The notes: generated by a model from the sequence alone, not told the origin. Shown: positions 1 to 14,028, numbered from the stretch's first letter. The stretch: DNA of 64,000 bases from Pholis gunnellus (GCA_910591455.2 OU342807.1:12357116-12421115), one strand, 5' to 3'. A program made the numbers and translations.

Positions 1-165
1 GGCTTTATTAATCCCCTGAGGTAAATTAAAACACCATAGCAACAAGACAAAAAATACAAGGCAATAAAAAAAAAACACAGGTTCACATAAACCAACGATG
101 GAAACACAACAAAAGGACAAAGACACACAGAGTTGCTATCACAGGCTGACACTAGCACAGCGACA
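1..165 (-). mobile_element. 3' tail of a CR1/L2/Rex-type LINE, cut by window edge
   Basis: Read on the minus strand, the segment ends TTGCTATGG, then AATTTACCTCAGGGGATTAA, then TAAAG. That is the usual 3' terminus of this LINE group, and it resembles the tail at 63220-63290 on the plus strand. T-rich 3'-UTR-like sequence precedes it. The upstream limit is a guess. Confidence 0.5.
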
Positions 166-1749
166 CCCTGCCTTATCTTCGATAAGTCTCTATCCAATAA
201 AGTATTTTGTTAATAGGAGATGTATAATCAAGACTCACTCTAGACAAAAAACACAGCGGAAGATTATCTGACTGCCATAGTTTACAGGTACATGACCAGA
301 TCAATTCAGTAATTAAAAGAGCAGACATCAGAAAACATGGCTCCCAAAGAGAGATAATAACAAGGGGATAAGAAAGATAACATTTAATCACATGGAGATG
401 TACTTGCTCTGTATGTGCCCTAAGATGGTACTTCAGTTCATTACTAAATGTAAAAAAATACATAAATGTCAGAGAGAAATATTTCAATACAGCTGATGTC
501 TCTATAACGTTCCTATATTGGCTCGATGAGACTCCCTTGTGAAGCCAATTTGCCTCTCATATTAGCATTGTGCAAACACTGTTGCACCCCAGCAGCAGGT
601 TATGTGACAACCTATCAAACGAGGAAATGGTAGGTGACTTTCAAAGCAAAGAACCCTAGTATATACATGCCTGTTGTCCTGTGTATATGCATGAATACAT
701 AGGCATGTATATATAGTTATGTATGCACATATACTGTATAAGCATATTTGAGTGTATATTTGCATGTGAGGTATGTATGCCTGCACAAGGACTGTTTATT
801 TGTATGCATGTTTATCTACTACATACTGTTGATTTCTTATAAAATGTCGTAGTAGTACAATGTACGTCTAAAGAAGATATATAAAGATATACATTACTGT
901 CAACTGCTATTTGGCAGTCAGTGTAAAGGCTAATGTTGATGTGACTGAAAGATGCAAATATTGTTCTTTATCTGCACGCATCAGTGAGTGAATAAAAGAG
1001 GAAAAAAGAGTTAAGTGGTTCTCCTTCAGTTTTCCTCTGACAGAACAGGAGGAAGGAAGAGAAAGAGGGATTAAATAAATAGACTCCAGTGTTGAGGATC
1101 TGTCAGACCGCTGCCATGTCAAAAGAATGAGAAGTTGAAAAGAAAGATTAGGCTTTTGTGTAACTCTGTCTTCACCCAAAAATCACACACACACACACAC
1201 ACAGCTGCTTTATTATTCTGTCAAAATGCATCTCTTCACACATTATTTGTATGCATGTGGGCTTGTGATTCAAGACAGAGGCACTCTCTGTCCTAATCTG
1301 AGCTACATATTCTAGATGTCCCTGTCTGGAGATTTGAGGGCTTGCAAGCAGATGCATTCTGATGAGTGGTGCTCAAGATAAATGAACCAGCTACCACTCC
1401 TACCAAACTTGAAGGTCACTTGAAACATCTCTATTGGAGAATGAGTTGAGAGCATCAAGAGGCCAAAGCAAATTTGGTGGATATGCATATATTCTAGGCC
1501 ACATCATATTTCGCTTTACAATAAAAAAAAAAAACGTAGTTTCTCCCTTTTCGCCTGCCTTTTTGTATCTGTTGTGAAATAATGCAATGTATATATTTAG
1601 TTCATGCTGTAGAAGTTGCGTTACTTATTTACTTTGGTTACTGGTGTATTTGCAGTTTTAGTTCTTTCGGATTGACAGTGTGCAGTGCACTAACCTTTTG
1701 GTTTTATTTATTCAGAGAGATGTAATACAGACAGGCAGGCAGTGTAAGT

Positions 1750-1835
1750 GAGACAGTCAACGCTCTGTTGGGATTTGATCCCTGGCCAGCGGCTCAGGGG
1801 GCTGAGACTTCACCACTCAACTGTCGTTTGGCAAG
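1750..1835 (-). repeat. Possible tRNA-derived SINE head
   Basis: On the minus strand an A-box-like TGGTGAAGTCTC is followed about 30 bases later by a B-box-like GGATCAAATCC. Spacing and motifs suit an internal RNA polymerase III promoter. No clear SINE body or tail is visible, so this could be chance or an old remnant. Confidence 0.35.
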
Positions 1836-2592
1836 AACAAGCATCAATTTTTTATTGCTGCTTGTGTATATGTGTATATGTAATAAAAAAGATATTTATG
1901 GACTTCAAAATTGTACAAGCAATGTAATCAAATGTTAATATTCCTAATATGTTCGGAAGTAATGCCTAGAATATGAGATGGCATGAGTCGGGAGATGTAA
2001 GTGTCTGTCATTGATGACCGGCAATTAGAATAAATAAGGCTTTCCGAATCATTACACGTTACATAAAATTACTCCTTTTTACAACCGTAACCTTAATTTG
2101 CAATTATAGCGAAGAACGTCTGCCATGTCCTCTATACTTAAAGGTGTATACAAAATTCCTCGATGTTTATTTTCTCTTTTTTGTCTCATCATCTCTTTTT
2201 CGTCTTGTATCTACAGTGTATCCTCTGTGCTCTCTCTGTTGGGACCACCTACTACTACAGACAATTTGCCCCTTGACAATAGTCCAAACCTAAATTTGAG
2301 TAAAGGGATAAATGTAACAGCTCAAAGCAAGCTGTGAATTGACCATATGCTATTGGCTGATCTTTGATGCCAGGTGATGTCACTGCCTGTTGATGAGTGC
2401 CTGTAGATGACCAGTTTAGTGTCCCACTGTTCACCAATAGATGTCAGGCTTCACACAGGTTTGGGTTTGGAGTCTTTTTACGGCTTGAATCTGTACTAAA
2501 ATTTCTATCGCGGTGCATGCCAGGAGAAAGGCTCCTTACCCAGGAACGCCAGGGATGGAGGAGACGTAAGCAAGAAAGCAAGAGAGACTTAC

Positions 2593-2702
2593 GTAAGGGC
2601 CTGGGAGTAGTTGAGGTGAGGAGTGACTCCCAGGAACTTCTGCACTTCATCCATCACTGCCGCAGGGTCAGTTCTCAGCTGATGGCCATCTATGATCATC
2701 AC
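2593..2702 (-). CDS. ndst3: ndst3 exon 12 (sulfotransferase domain); last coding exon in window
   Basis: 110 bases encode VMIIDGHQLRTDPAAVMDEV, QKFLGVTPHLNYSQAL (residues 768-803) and two bases of the next codon. The donor is GTAAGT and the acceptor GTGTGTAG. The family continues with a block containing GFWCQ and KCLGKSKGRKYP; no minus-strand match is visible between 1 and 2592. Confidence 0.95.
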
Positions 2703-5700
2703 CTACACACAGATACATTCATACTGTAACACTGGGTACTATTAACTAACTTGTTTGTGAAAAGCATGGGAGCAGCTTCTTTAGTACAATTTGATCCACT
2801 TTTATCATAGCTACAAATGCAGGAAAACAGAACTCTGAAAGCAGCTGTAACGTAATTCTTTACTCTTTTTCGTGAAGTTGTTCAACTAATTTCTTCAGGC
2901 AATGAACAAAGTGTTACTGTATGTAGTTCCCATCACAGAAAAAATCGGTAAATGTCATATCTGAAATATTTCATTCCCTTTCTTCCAAATGTGTGAACAA
3001 CAAATAATATTTCACAGAACCAATGCAAGGCTTTTACATTACATACTGTGTTATTTATGCATGAGTTTGGTATTAGAGCGCAACGGAGTGCGTACCTGGT
3101 TAGCAGGGTAGTGAGTAAGCCACCTTTCTAGGTGTGAGGAGTAGAGACCGGGGATGAGACAGCGGCTCTGCAGGGAGCGGAGCTCGGCCGGTGCTCCCGC
3201 TCTCGCACTGATGACATCATAGAAGGTGAACCGCAGGGCTGCGTGGTCCTCGTGAGCTCTTTGATGCTGCGAAGGGTAACAGATACAGCCACATAAAGAA
3301 CCACTCTAAATGTACAATGGATCTCACTCCTTGTCTTAAACGTCAAGTAATAAATTTACAACTTTGCACGAGAGACTATTTTTATGGTCGACAATGACAT
3401 TTGAGCTGGCACGTTGTTGACATTCATGTCTCATTAATCAAACGGACTTGAGCGGAAGATTTCAGGATCTTGTGACATTTCCCACACTGAGACGTATGGA
3501 AAAATCAGGCTCATTAGCTCCATAGTCAGAGTGAGGAATCCCACTCCAAATTCAATCTTGGACACAGAAATTCAATTAAAATCAACACAGAGACGAAGCA
3601 CGTCATATGATGAAGCAGGCCGCTGAATAGAGTTAAAAAAGAATACATGTGCAGTCACTGGGATCTAATATATTCTGTGTGTTTGTGTATGTACCTGATA
3701 CCAGCTGTAGGCCCGATCAGAAGGGTTGATGAGCAGGGTGATGATCTTGGCCTTGGGCAGCAGGGCAGCAGCTCGACGCGGGGACTCCTCTGAGGGGAAG
3801 TAGTTCGCACTCTTCTCAAACAGGAAGTCCGTGCTAACATTAGAGGGCACGGGGAAAAACTCCATGTACCTGCAAATACCATGCAAATGCACAGACACAC
3901 ACTCAGGCTACCAGCTCTTACACAAGCAGCACAGCATTTCTGCAAACTCAGTCACCCGTAGTGTAGTGTGCTAAATCTTTACAAAGTCAGATACAGTCTC
4001 AAAGTTACAGCATTAATATGTGCTTAGACAGGGAGCCTAAAATAAACTTGACAATATAATTTTAACAGTGTTTAATGACACATTTTCAGAGATAAGTCTT
4101 TTCTGGATGACTTCGGATACTGCACCAGCTGTGTATCTGTCAGCTAAGTAACCCATTTATGGGTCAATTTGGGCATCCATATGTCTGCTGGCTTATGTTT
4201 GCCGGCTTAAAAGACCATTTTGAAGATGCTTTTAAATTGCTTGGAACTGCTTAATGTATCATCGAAGTCTGCAAGACACATTGACATCTACAACAACCTT
4301 GCAAAATGGAAAAGGGTTGTTTATAATATTTCTTTTCACCTTAAGTTTTGACTAATAAAAAGGCCCAGAGAGTGTGTGTGTTTGTGTTCTTACCAGTCAA
4401 TTCCTTTGTGGTAGTTATTGGTGTTGAAGAACTGGACCTCCTCATACGTCTTTGGACTGGGGAAGTTACTGGAGATGGAGGGATGCATGAGTAGGAAGAG
4501 ATAAAGTGCTGTCGTTCCTGGAAGAAAGGGCATAATTCATAACCGGCTCGTTAATGCAGCTCTGCAGAGAGCAGTCTGTGTGTGTGTGTGTATGTGTGTG
4601 TCCGTCAGTACGTGCGAGAGCTGTCATCCACTGATCCATACTGGATGATTTTACCCTCCGCAAGATTTATATCTTGCTGAGAATACACTATGTGTGCAAT
4701 GACCACATGCCTCCCTATCAAATGATTCAAAAACCATTTGACACCAATCAGAACCTGGGGCTTTGGTCGTGCCCTCTGTTTCACCCTCAGCAGCTCCCTT
4801 TTCACCCCGGTCCCCTAAAACTTACTCCCACGCATCCTGCTACATCCCCCCTCACCTTGTTTTTCCATTTGCTCTAACATCTCTGTCATGTGAGGCATAC
4901 CCTGCAATAAAATGAGAATTTATTGTACTGTGGTTGTTGTCGGACTGCTAATGTTGCCATATTGACCCCATTAGTAAATTATCACCTGGTTAATCAGCAG
5001 CATTACGGGACCTCCTCACCTCTCACATCAAACACCAGCAATTACAATTCCTGTGATCACACGAAGCCAGTGTATACAGATGTTTAATAATCTCATCTTT
5101 TTCTCTCTTTGAGAGAGATATTCAGAAAAGGAGAGGGTGGAAGATGAGTGGAAGAGAGGAGGCAAGAGCCTCCTCCTTTGTCTCGCGCTGACAAGACCAA
5201 AGCTGCGAGGGGGATTGAATGAATGGGCTCTGATGTTGAGGATCTATAGACACCTGGACACACTGAAGGAGTCTCTCTGTTGTATGTGCATGTCTGAGTT
5301 TGTGTTTGTGTGTAGCTTACCTGTTTTCTGTGGGCCTATGACCATAAACTTGGGTAACCTGTCACAGGTTTTCTCTTTAGACCAGATGTCTTTATGTCGT
5401 TTGTCATCGCATGGGTTCTACAAAAGGCATAGACAAACAATTAGTGATTCAAGTAATGATGAACACATAACACATATAAAAACAAACCCATATAGCCCAT
5501 ATACCTTCAGTACATACAGGATGTACTAACTCAAATGACTGAATGAGGTTTTTGTTGGTGTGTCATGCATACAACTATTCCCAGCGAGCATGGACTTACA
5601 AGACACCAAGACAGAGAGAATAATGCATCGTATCATTTTTCAAACTATACTATAAAAGCTACTTGAACAACTTTACAATCATATGCTCAGACTTGCATTG

Positions 5701-7758
5701 CCTACAACAAAATTCCCATCATAAAGAGAAAATCCATTTTTAAAGCTGATTGGTATGACAATGGATGGAACCTTTTTATCTTGTTGCCATCAAATATTAA
5801 ATTCCTGTTTTAAGAAATAAGTATGACACAATCTATAAACTAATTCCCATTCCTTTACCTCGATTTATACAAAGCAGTATGTAATTTTCCTTACCTTCTC
5901 TAAAAGTTGGTGATGTCAATTTGTTGGATACAAAACGGTTTGTCTGGTTTTAAAAAATAATTTGGGGCACTTTAACTCATGCTCTGTACAGGATGTAGAG
6001 GTCACTTTAAGGGGACAGTCCTTTTCCTTTTATCTATCCTGCCCTATTACTCATAAAGTCAAATTAATTATTTTTAAATGTATCAGCAATCTACCCTATA
6101 GTGTTTTTCTTCACAAAAGATATACATTTGAAGTGGAACCTTGCATGTCGTGTTCTTCAGAAGCTGAAACCATTGACCATTTATTTTTGAAATGTTCATA
6201 CACAACTTTGTTTTGGTCTGATATTCATACGTGGCTGTTGTTAAAAACGGTTCCGTCATTTGCTTACAATTATTATTTGTTCTATTTCATGGACAACTTG
6301 GATGCATCATTTCTGATTCCGGTAACCTTGTTAATATTTTAGGCAAATGTCATATTCATACTTGGAATGGCAGTACTCCCTCTTTAACTGTGATCATGTA
6401 TCATTTTGTCAACTACTTTAAACTGCTGAAACATGGCAAAATTAATAGAAAGGCAAAACAATTGTACATACATATTGCTATTTTATTGTCTCTTACCTTG
6501 CTCTTGCTTGCAGATTGTTTCCTTTTTTTTGTTGTTTCTCATTTTGTAAAATAATATAGATCTTTTGTATATTGGTACCTCTATGGTTTGTTGTTTGTGT
6601 CAGACTCTGTTGGACAATCATTTCCACCATTGTTGATTACATTATATCCATCATCTTTGTATATTAATTCCCTTTTTTTCATATTTCCCTTGTGCTAAGA
6701 AAAATCCTAAATTGCTTTTTTGTCTAATAAATAAGGGTAAATACCAGTTAAATAGTTAAGAAATAATCTTTCCATCTTTTCCAGGCTTTTGAGACAAAGT
6801 TAGCATACTGGAAAATGAACTCTCATTAAATCCATTAAATCCACATAATAAGAATATTTTTACACAGGAATGCAGAAACACACAAGCCCATACATGTGGG
6901 CAAATATCCATGCAAACACACCTGCCAGAGTGGGTTCCTTTGTTCGGGAAAAAGCTGGAAGTACTTGTGTGCAAGCTGCAGGGGTGGGAGTGTGTGGAGT
7001 TTCATGTTTGTCCACGAGCGAAGGAAGGAGGCCAGGTGGACGAATGTGTAAAGGCCCAGTCGATCATTGCCATAGTTAGACAAGTGGGTCATGAATATAC
7101 TGATCTAAGATGGGGAAACAGAGACAGAGTAGAGGGGTAGAGAGGAAAAGGGAGAACAGTGGAGAGAAGGAAACACATACTTATTGTATTGTGTAAAATT
7201 GCGATAGAGTCAAAATCTCATTTCCCAAGTTCCCGCGTTTGGGAAGAACTGAGGCGGCGCAGTAAATCGAATCAATGTTGTTGTGACTGCAGTGGGAAGC
7301 AAACAGATTATTTCTCAGTGTGTGATAGTTTTAAAGTCACTAACAGAGCAGCTGCCCACTGGGTATCAATATTTGCCATCACTTTGGAAAGAGACACACT
7401 CGCTTTTGTTATGTAAGATTATACATACACTTTCAGCGAAATACAGTTTCAAGTATAAAGAGGAAAACAGATAAACTGAAGCCGATGCATTCACCGCTCC
7501 TGATACATAAAGCTGAAGAGGCAGCAGAATACTCCTCAGCCACTGGGTGATGGGAGAGATGCAGCTACACGCGGGAAAGTGTTTTCGAGTGTGTCGGTGT
7601 GTGTTCATGACGGCTAATGTGTGTGATGGAGAAGGAGTCACTCATAGGGACTGAAGGAGCGATAGTGTGTTGGTTCAGGCTATCTCTCCACGCCTCACTG
7701 CTTTTATAGGCTGATCAAAGAGACAAGCTAAGATAGCTGCTACAGACAAATGCATGCA

Positions 7759-7791
<33 letters not shown>

Positions 7792-8948
7792 CTTTTGTGA
7801 TTGGAGGGAGCTTGGGAACGTGAAGTGTCTGGATGAAACGGTAACATCAGCCATTAAGATATGAATTATTTGGTGGGTGTGAGCATGTGCGTGTCTGTCA
7901 GTGTGTGCATGAATGATTGTGGGATATTTGGGAGAATGTCTCTGAATGTGAACAGACATATATAGAAAGACACACATAAACATAGAGAGTGAATTTCCAG
8001 GTGACAGAGGACTGTCGGTCCTCCTCTTTAATGCTGAAGGTTGCCGCAGATACAAAGCGACACAGTGTCGGGGTTTGATGGATCAGCGTCCGGCCGACCC
8101 GGGAAGCTGTTCAGAATACTGATCGCCCCCGAATACTGATGTGTGTGTGCGCGCGTGTGTGTGAGAGATACTGTGGGAGGGAGAAAAAGGAACCAGATGT
8201 GTGTGGCTAGTTGTGTGTGTCTCTGTGACAAAGAATGCAACACAGAGAGAAAGGAGCAAGGGTATGCATGTCAGAGTCATTTCTCGTGTGTGTGTGTCAG
8301 CATAATTGTTCATGCATTTGTGTGTTTGTGTATTCCAGCACAAGTGTGTGCAGCTGCCACTGCCTTCTTTTCTTGTGCTCACTTTAAGCAAACCAGCAGT
8401 GCACCATCCAGCCGTGCCTGCTTCATATCAATCTGGTTGATGTAAGGGCAACAATGTGGAACCACTGTCAAGGCATCACCAACATGCACTCGACTCGGAA
8501 CAACAGAAACACGCGGCAGCAATAAATGTTTGCTTACTCCTCCTCTCCAACGATTCGTAATGTCAAAAAACGAAGAACCTCTCTCTTCCAAGCGTGCATA
8601 GAGAAATTGGGAGTACTGCTCTTTGAAACGTGTAATATTAAATTTGACAGCATCTCACCGGAAACATCTATTCACATTTAGGATTGAGACAGGATATTTC
8701 CCACGGCACACTGCGGTGGTTTGGGTGGGGGTGAATATTGTAAAATGAAAAGGTTTTAGACTGATACGCATGATGAACGCAGACACATCTGACCTGAGTA
8801 AATAAACTATGAAATAAACCATTAACCATTTCAAAGTGTCCCACCTCTTCTTGTGTTGTTTTGTGCTTTTTTGAAAGCAGGCAAAGTGATCAAAAAGTGA
8901 TTTATGTTCCTTTCAAACTACTCAATAGCCTATGAAATCTGGCCTAGT

Positions 8949-8997
<49 letters not shown>

Positions 8998-9203
8998 GTT
9001 TATGTGCGGGTGTGTGCGCATGAAAGACAGAGAGAGAGAGAGAGAGAGAGACAGATTGAGAGAGAGAGAGAGAATCTGGGTGTTATTGAACAAGGAAACA
9101 TTCATTATGAAGCTTAAGCACTGACTGCCAAATTAAACAATGGGGGAGAGAGAAGATGATTTGTGTTTGTAATTGGAGAACTGCAGGAAAAGAGAAAGCA
9201 AAG

Positions 9204-9245
<42 letters not shown>

Positions 9246-11757
9246 GGGGGGGGGGGGGGGTTTGGGGGGGGGTAACCTTGGCAGGTGAGTCTGAATAAAA
9301 AAAAAGAAAAAAGCCACTTGAGAGAGTGTTATTCTCCCGCCAGAGTGCAAGCCCCAATCCCTTTTGGTCGAAGAACTCACTGTGGGTAAGAATTCAATTA
9401 ACTGAACCATATGAACCTTTTCTCTGCATCTGGTGCCACGTCTCATTTCCTGAATATTGGATTGCTTTGAGTCCCTAATGTGCCTTTAATAAAGAATACA
9501 GCGCTAATAATTTAACACCAGAATTGGGCTCAAATCATACTTGGAACTGGACTGGGAGGGAAGTGTAAAAATGAGAGAAATAAACCCAACCCTGCAGCTT
9601 CCCTCTTTCAAGCTGTTCCCCTTGTCTTTTGTCCTTATTGCTCCTATGCAGCTTAATTTACTTCCTCTTCTCTCCTGCTTTTACTGTCTTGTTCTCACTC
9701 TCTCGTTTTATGCAAAAAAGTCACTTTGTGTATTTTTTTTCCTCTACTCTCTCCGATCTCATGCTGACCTAGATGCTCTGATGAAGCATGTCAGTCCAAC
9801 ATGGAGTGATGTTCTTCAAAATCCTTGTGCACACATGAACCCACAGCCACACAAACAGTCTCACACACACACACGCACACACATATGCCATGTCTTGGAA
9901 GATTAAGAGAACGACAGCCATGTATTTGAGTTTGTGACATGCTCCAATCCAGTGTAACATGATTGCATTTTTGAGGAAATTACGTGTTTTAAATGAGGTT
10001 GGATTTATTTCCACTCTATCCTTTTTTTTTTTTATCTATCGCTCTATCCCTCTATCTATCCATCCATCCTTTCATGCATGCCTACAACTCTCACTCTCTT
10101 TCTGCTCTGCCTTCTCTGCTGCCTTCTCTCTCCTTCAATGTGTAGCTGAGGTAGCCTGTTTCCCATTACGTAGCACTTAGTTCCATAGACATGTTCCCCC
10201 TGATTGAATTGCTACTAAAAAGAAGCCTACACCCCCCCCCCCCCTCCCTCTCGGTTTCCCCATTCACCGTCATCGTCCTCTCTCCCCTTCCTGCTCTTGC
10301 AGTGTCTCTTCCTCATCAGTGGATAATTGAAATCTGAACGGCAACACACCAAATGATTTCGATTCAATTTATTCTGCCTGCTCCAGTCAACATCTTCTGC
10401 CCCTTTCCATTCTGCCAACTTCCACTGCTTTACTCTCACTTTGTAATTTCTACTTTTGGATTGTAGTGTATCGTGTGTATGTATGCATGCGTGTGTGTGT
10501 GTGTGTGTTTTATGTGTTGACGAGCTGCCAAAGCCTTCAGTAGCAATCAGCAGGATTCTGGATTAAGGGAAGAAAGGAGTGGAAATGAGACAAAAAGATT
10601 CACATGTGTGAAAGTCCTCCTGAATAAGTTGTTTAAATAGAGACAGAAAGAGTTGTAGGAGAGGTGAGAGGCGTGCGGGTGAGTACTGGGTAAAACAGAA
10701 GGCTAGGAGGAAGGGAGATTGTGCTGATATGGCTAATAAGCTTAGTGGCAGAGCTAAGCGTTAAATGTCAGCCCTGATATATGTCTACAGCTCTGCTTAT
10801 GTCAGCTATACACTCATTTGTCCAAAAATACACATGCACACAGACGCAGATATTTGGATGCTGACACACAAACATATGCATGGGTGTGTGTTTGTGTGTG
10901 TGTGTGTGTGTGCCTGTATGTGCATCACTTCCTCCCTGTATGTGTCTGGATTCTCAAGTGACACAAGATGCCGTGACCTGAAAATTAAATCTCAGTCTGT
11001 CTGCCACCTTCTCACCCTTCTCTCCCTGCCCCCCCCCCCCCCCTCCATCTCTTCTTGTCCTCCCTCTCTCCTCTCTTCTCTCTTACCCCTCTCTCACCAT
11101 CTCTCCGGCCATTTATCGGGGAATGGCTTGTGCCCTATTGGCTGTTTGCAGAGTCTAGGTCGTCCAATCGATTGTCGAGCTTATGTGAGACGGGGAGCTC
11201 AATGATCGCTGATGGAACCCGGAATGATGCAAAAGTATCCTAACGCACATGGACACATGCACAAGCACGCGCACACACATACAGTTAATGCACATGTACA
11301 CGCACACATTCAATATGTTGGCTGTTGTCAGTGAACTGCCACCACAGGCCAAATGTGATTTAAATTCGCTGAATGGGAAGTGACAATGTTACCAATGTGC
11401 AGATCATCAAACAATAGGAAACCCCCGGGGACTAAAGCAGTAAGCTCCCGAACACTATTGATTGTACACACAAAGTGCACGCACTAATGAAAGCATATGC
11501 GTCTGCAAATGGAAACATAGGGAGAAACAAAAACAAATCAGTCTTCATGTATGTGGGAGCATGTGTGCATGTGTGGGTGGACGTACGTCATGGCAGAATA
11601 GTTCTCCTCATTAAGAGACACAACAAGAGGAGAGTTTCATCTCTTATTACACTGATTAAAAAAGACGGTAGTGAAAGAGAAGGACAAAAGATTGTGGAAA
11701 CAGAGGAACAAATGTAATTAGCCTGTGTGTTTCTGTCTTTCAGTAAGAATGTCAAAC

Positions 11758-11807
<50 letters not shown>

Positions 11808-13041
11808 TGTGCAGAGGCATCCCTCTTGGTTTGTGAGCTCATGTTGAGATGACATCACCGGTGATGTGAGCAAAAAGCATTGTTAGGTCCTTTGTTCTTC
11901 GAGCAGCAACACAATTACAGTATGTGAGTAAGGAGTCACCGTTTGTATCATAATTACTGCAATGTGTTGGACTTCCTGAATAACCGTTCAATATAATGTA
12001 TAACATGTCTCTCTCCATAGAGTTTCAATTTCTTTTCCTATAGCAATTTCTCTTTACGAGGCAATCCAGGAAGTATTTCATTCTGTTATCTTCAATCCAA
12101 AGCTATACTACTGGTCTTCCTCAACAACACACAGTTTGTTTACTTGTGCTGCTCAGTCTAACTGCTGCAGAGTTTTAAAGGTCACATAGTTATTAGTGCA
12201 TTCTAACAATTCATGCATTGTTTAAATTGGTCATGAAAAGACTTTTATAGGCACAGGAGACTAATCATTGGCTGCACTTTCCCTTATTATGTTCATACAA
12301 ATCCCTGGAATAGAAAAAGGTGAATTATGCTACCTCTAGCTTTTTACCCGACGCAAACCATCTAGTTCTTTGTCTTATGGACCCTTCTGCAGGAAATGTA
12401 AAGCACTTCCCTTTATTCGTACCAAAGGCCTTTCTTTCCTAAAAAGTGCTACCTGATACAGAGAAGTTTGGAGCAGCAAAATAAAGCAATTATGAGAGTT
12501 TTTGTTTTAATGTATACAACCTGATAACAAGCTTATACTGTATATTTGGCATGTATCATTTTAAGACAATGAAAACTGAGGACGGAACAGGGATGCACTG
12601 ACATGCAGAGACACAGAGGACAGACAGCACGAAAGACAATACACATCCACATGAATAAAACACTAAGGATTGGCAGACACAAAGAAGAAGAAGAAGAAGA
12701 AGAAGAAGAAGAAAGAATTAGATTGGGTTGTTGTGCGTAGCTGTGATGTTCGCGGAGTTCTGACAGCTCCTCTAGTTCAGCAATCCCCCACCTGACACTT
12801 CAATACAGCCTGCTGGTCTCTCTCTGTGTATGTTTGAGCATGTGCATGGTATGAGTCAAAGGAAGTTGTTTGGAGATAATTCCTGGGAATTTCTATGCCT
12901 ACAGTTAACTGTGTGCATGCATGTGCTTGCAAGTACGTGTGCAAACATCTTGGATACCACCAAAACCTAATTCTTTTACTTAATTCAAAACAAAATCGAG
13001 TTGAGCTGACATACACAGCAGGGGTAAGTAAGAGGGGTAGG

Positions 13042-13118
<77 letters not shown>

Positions 13119-13206
13119 TGTGTGACAGCAACTCCCCCTGTGGTGTGACCTAATTTAAAGTGGGGAGATGAACACAGCTCAACAGTAAGAAGCAGCCCCT
13201 GACAGG

Positions 13207-13251
<45 letters not shown>

Positions 13252-14028
13252 ACACACACACACACACACACACGGCAAAAATGAAAAAGAAAGAGCCAGA
13301 CAGAGAAAGTTACCTTTACAGAGTGAGCGGAAAACCCAGCTGGGCCTCTTTAAGGTGCAAAAATCAAAACAGAAAGTAACAGGCCTCGCTGCTTCTCACG
13401 CTGTATATCCGTTTGCATGTGCAAGAGTGTGTGTGTTTAAATGTGTGTATGGTTTTGTGACTCACTGGGTTGAGAAGCACAGTGAGAAACAGCTCTCCTC
13501 CACGGACGCTTTTGTCCAGTTCTTTAGGTCCACCAGGGTATTCCTTATAGTAGATGGTGTGAGTAAACAAGCCACACGTCTGGCGGGGCAGCACCTACGC
13601 ATACACATAAAAAGGAGGAGTTTTGAATAGCTTTCATTTCTATAGTTTAGACAGGAAGTGCAAATGAACAAATAGTTTATGAGAACAGTCAACCAAGAAA
13701 AGTATGATCAGTATAAGTAATTTATACGACAAAAAGTAATAAAGCAAGGAAACGCAGTCTGTCTGTGTGTCTTTTTCATATTGCGAGAACCGTTCATTCT
13801 CTCTACTTTACTCTTGGCGGGTTTTCTTGATGTGCAGTGTTGAATTTAGAGCAAACCTGACATGTGACACAATCAATATTAAGAAACAGCGTTTTGTGCA
13901 GCAGTTGGGGACGGGCATCAGGGCTCTGTGGACTGAGTCGAGCATGTCGTCCACAGCAGGCCATTATACAGGCGGAGATTTTGCTGTGTTATGCTAGTAG
14001 CGGCTGTTGTAGCCTTGAGCCTTAACTC

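Larger units (their letters stand above)
1..2592 (-). other. ndst3: ndst3 intron 12 (incomplete in window)
   Basis: Non-coding DNA downstream of the last visible coding exon. It holds a LINE tail at the edge, ATGTATAT-rich DNA at 660-790, a short CA run near 1183-1203 and the possible SINE head near 1.8 kb. No remaining ndst3 exon was found. Confidence 0.7.
2703..5320 (-). other. ndst3: ndst3 introns 8-11 (compact exon cluster)
   Basis: Introns of 393 (2703-3095), 428 (3267-3694), 524 (3870-4393) and 803 bases (4518-5320) separate exons 8-12. Apart from a short TG run around 4577-4602, nothing else is recognisable. They are much shorter than the introns upstream. Confidence 0.85.
7105..13465 (-). 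other. ndst3: ndst3 intron 6
   Basis: A 6.4-kb intron rich in microsatellites: CA at 7760-7789, GT at 8951-8995, GA at 9029-9075, GT plus G runs at 9210-9272, C runs at 10232-10244 and 11031-11043, GT at 11761-11805, GAA at 12682-12713, and TG, GA and CA arrays at 13043-13273. ATCT/ATCC repeats lie near 10034-10070. No exon-like conserved block was seen. Confidence 0.8.

Noticed and set aside
3096..3266. Possibility that the gene is ndst1 or ndst2 rather than ndst3
   Set aside because: EEDEGDD, NESSL and EEVQFFN match the NDST3/4 type, whereas NDST1 and NDST2 carry EDAGDD and EEIQFFN. NDST4 identity cannot be fully excluded.
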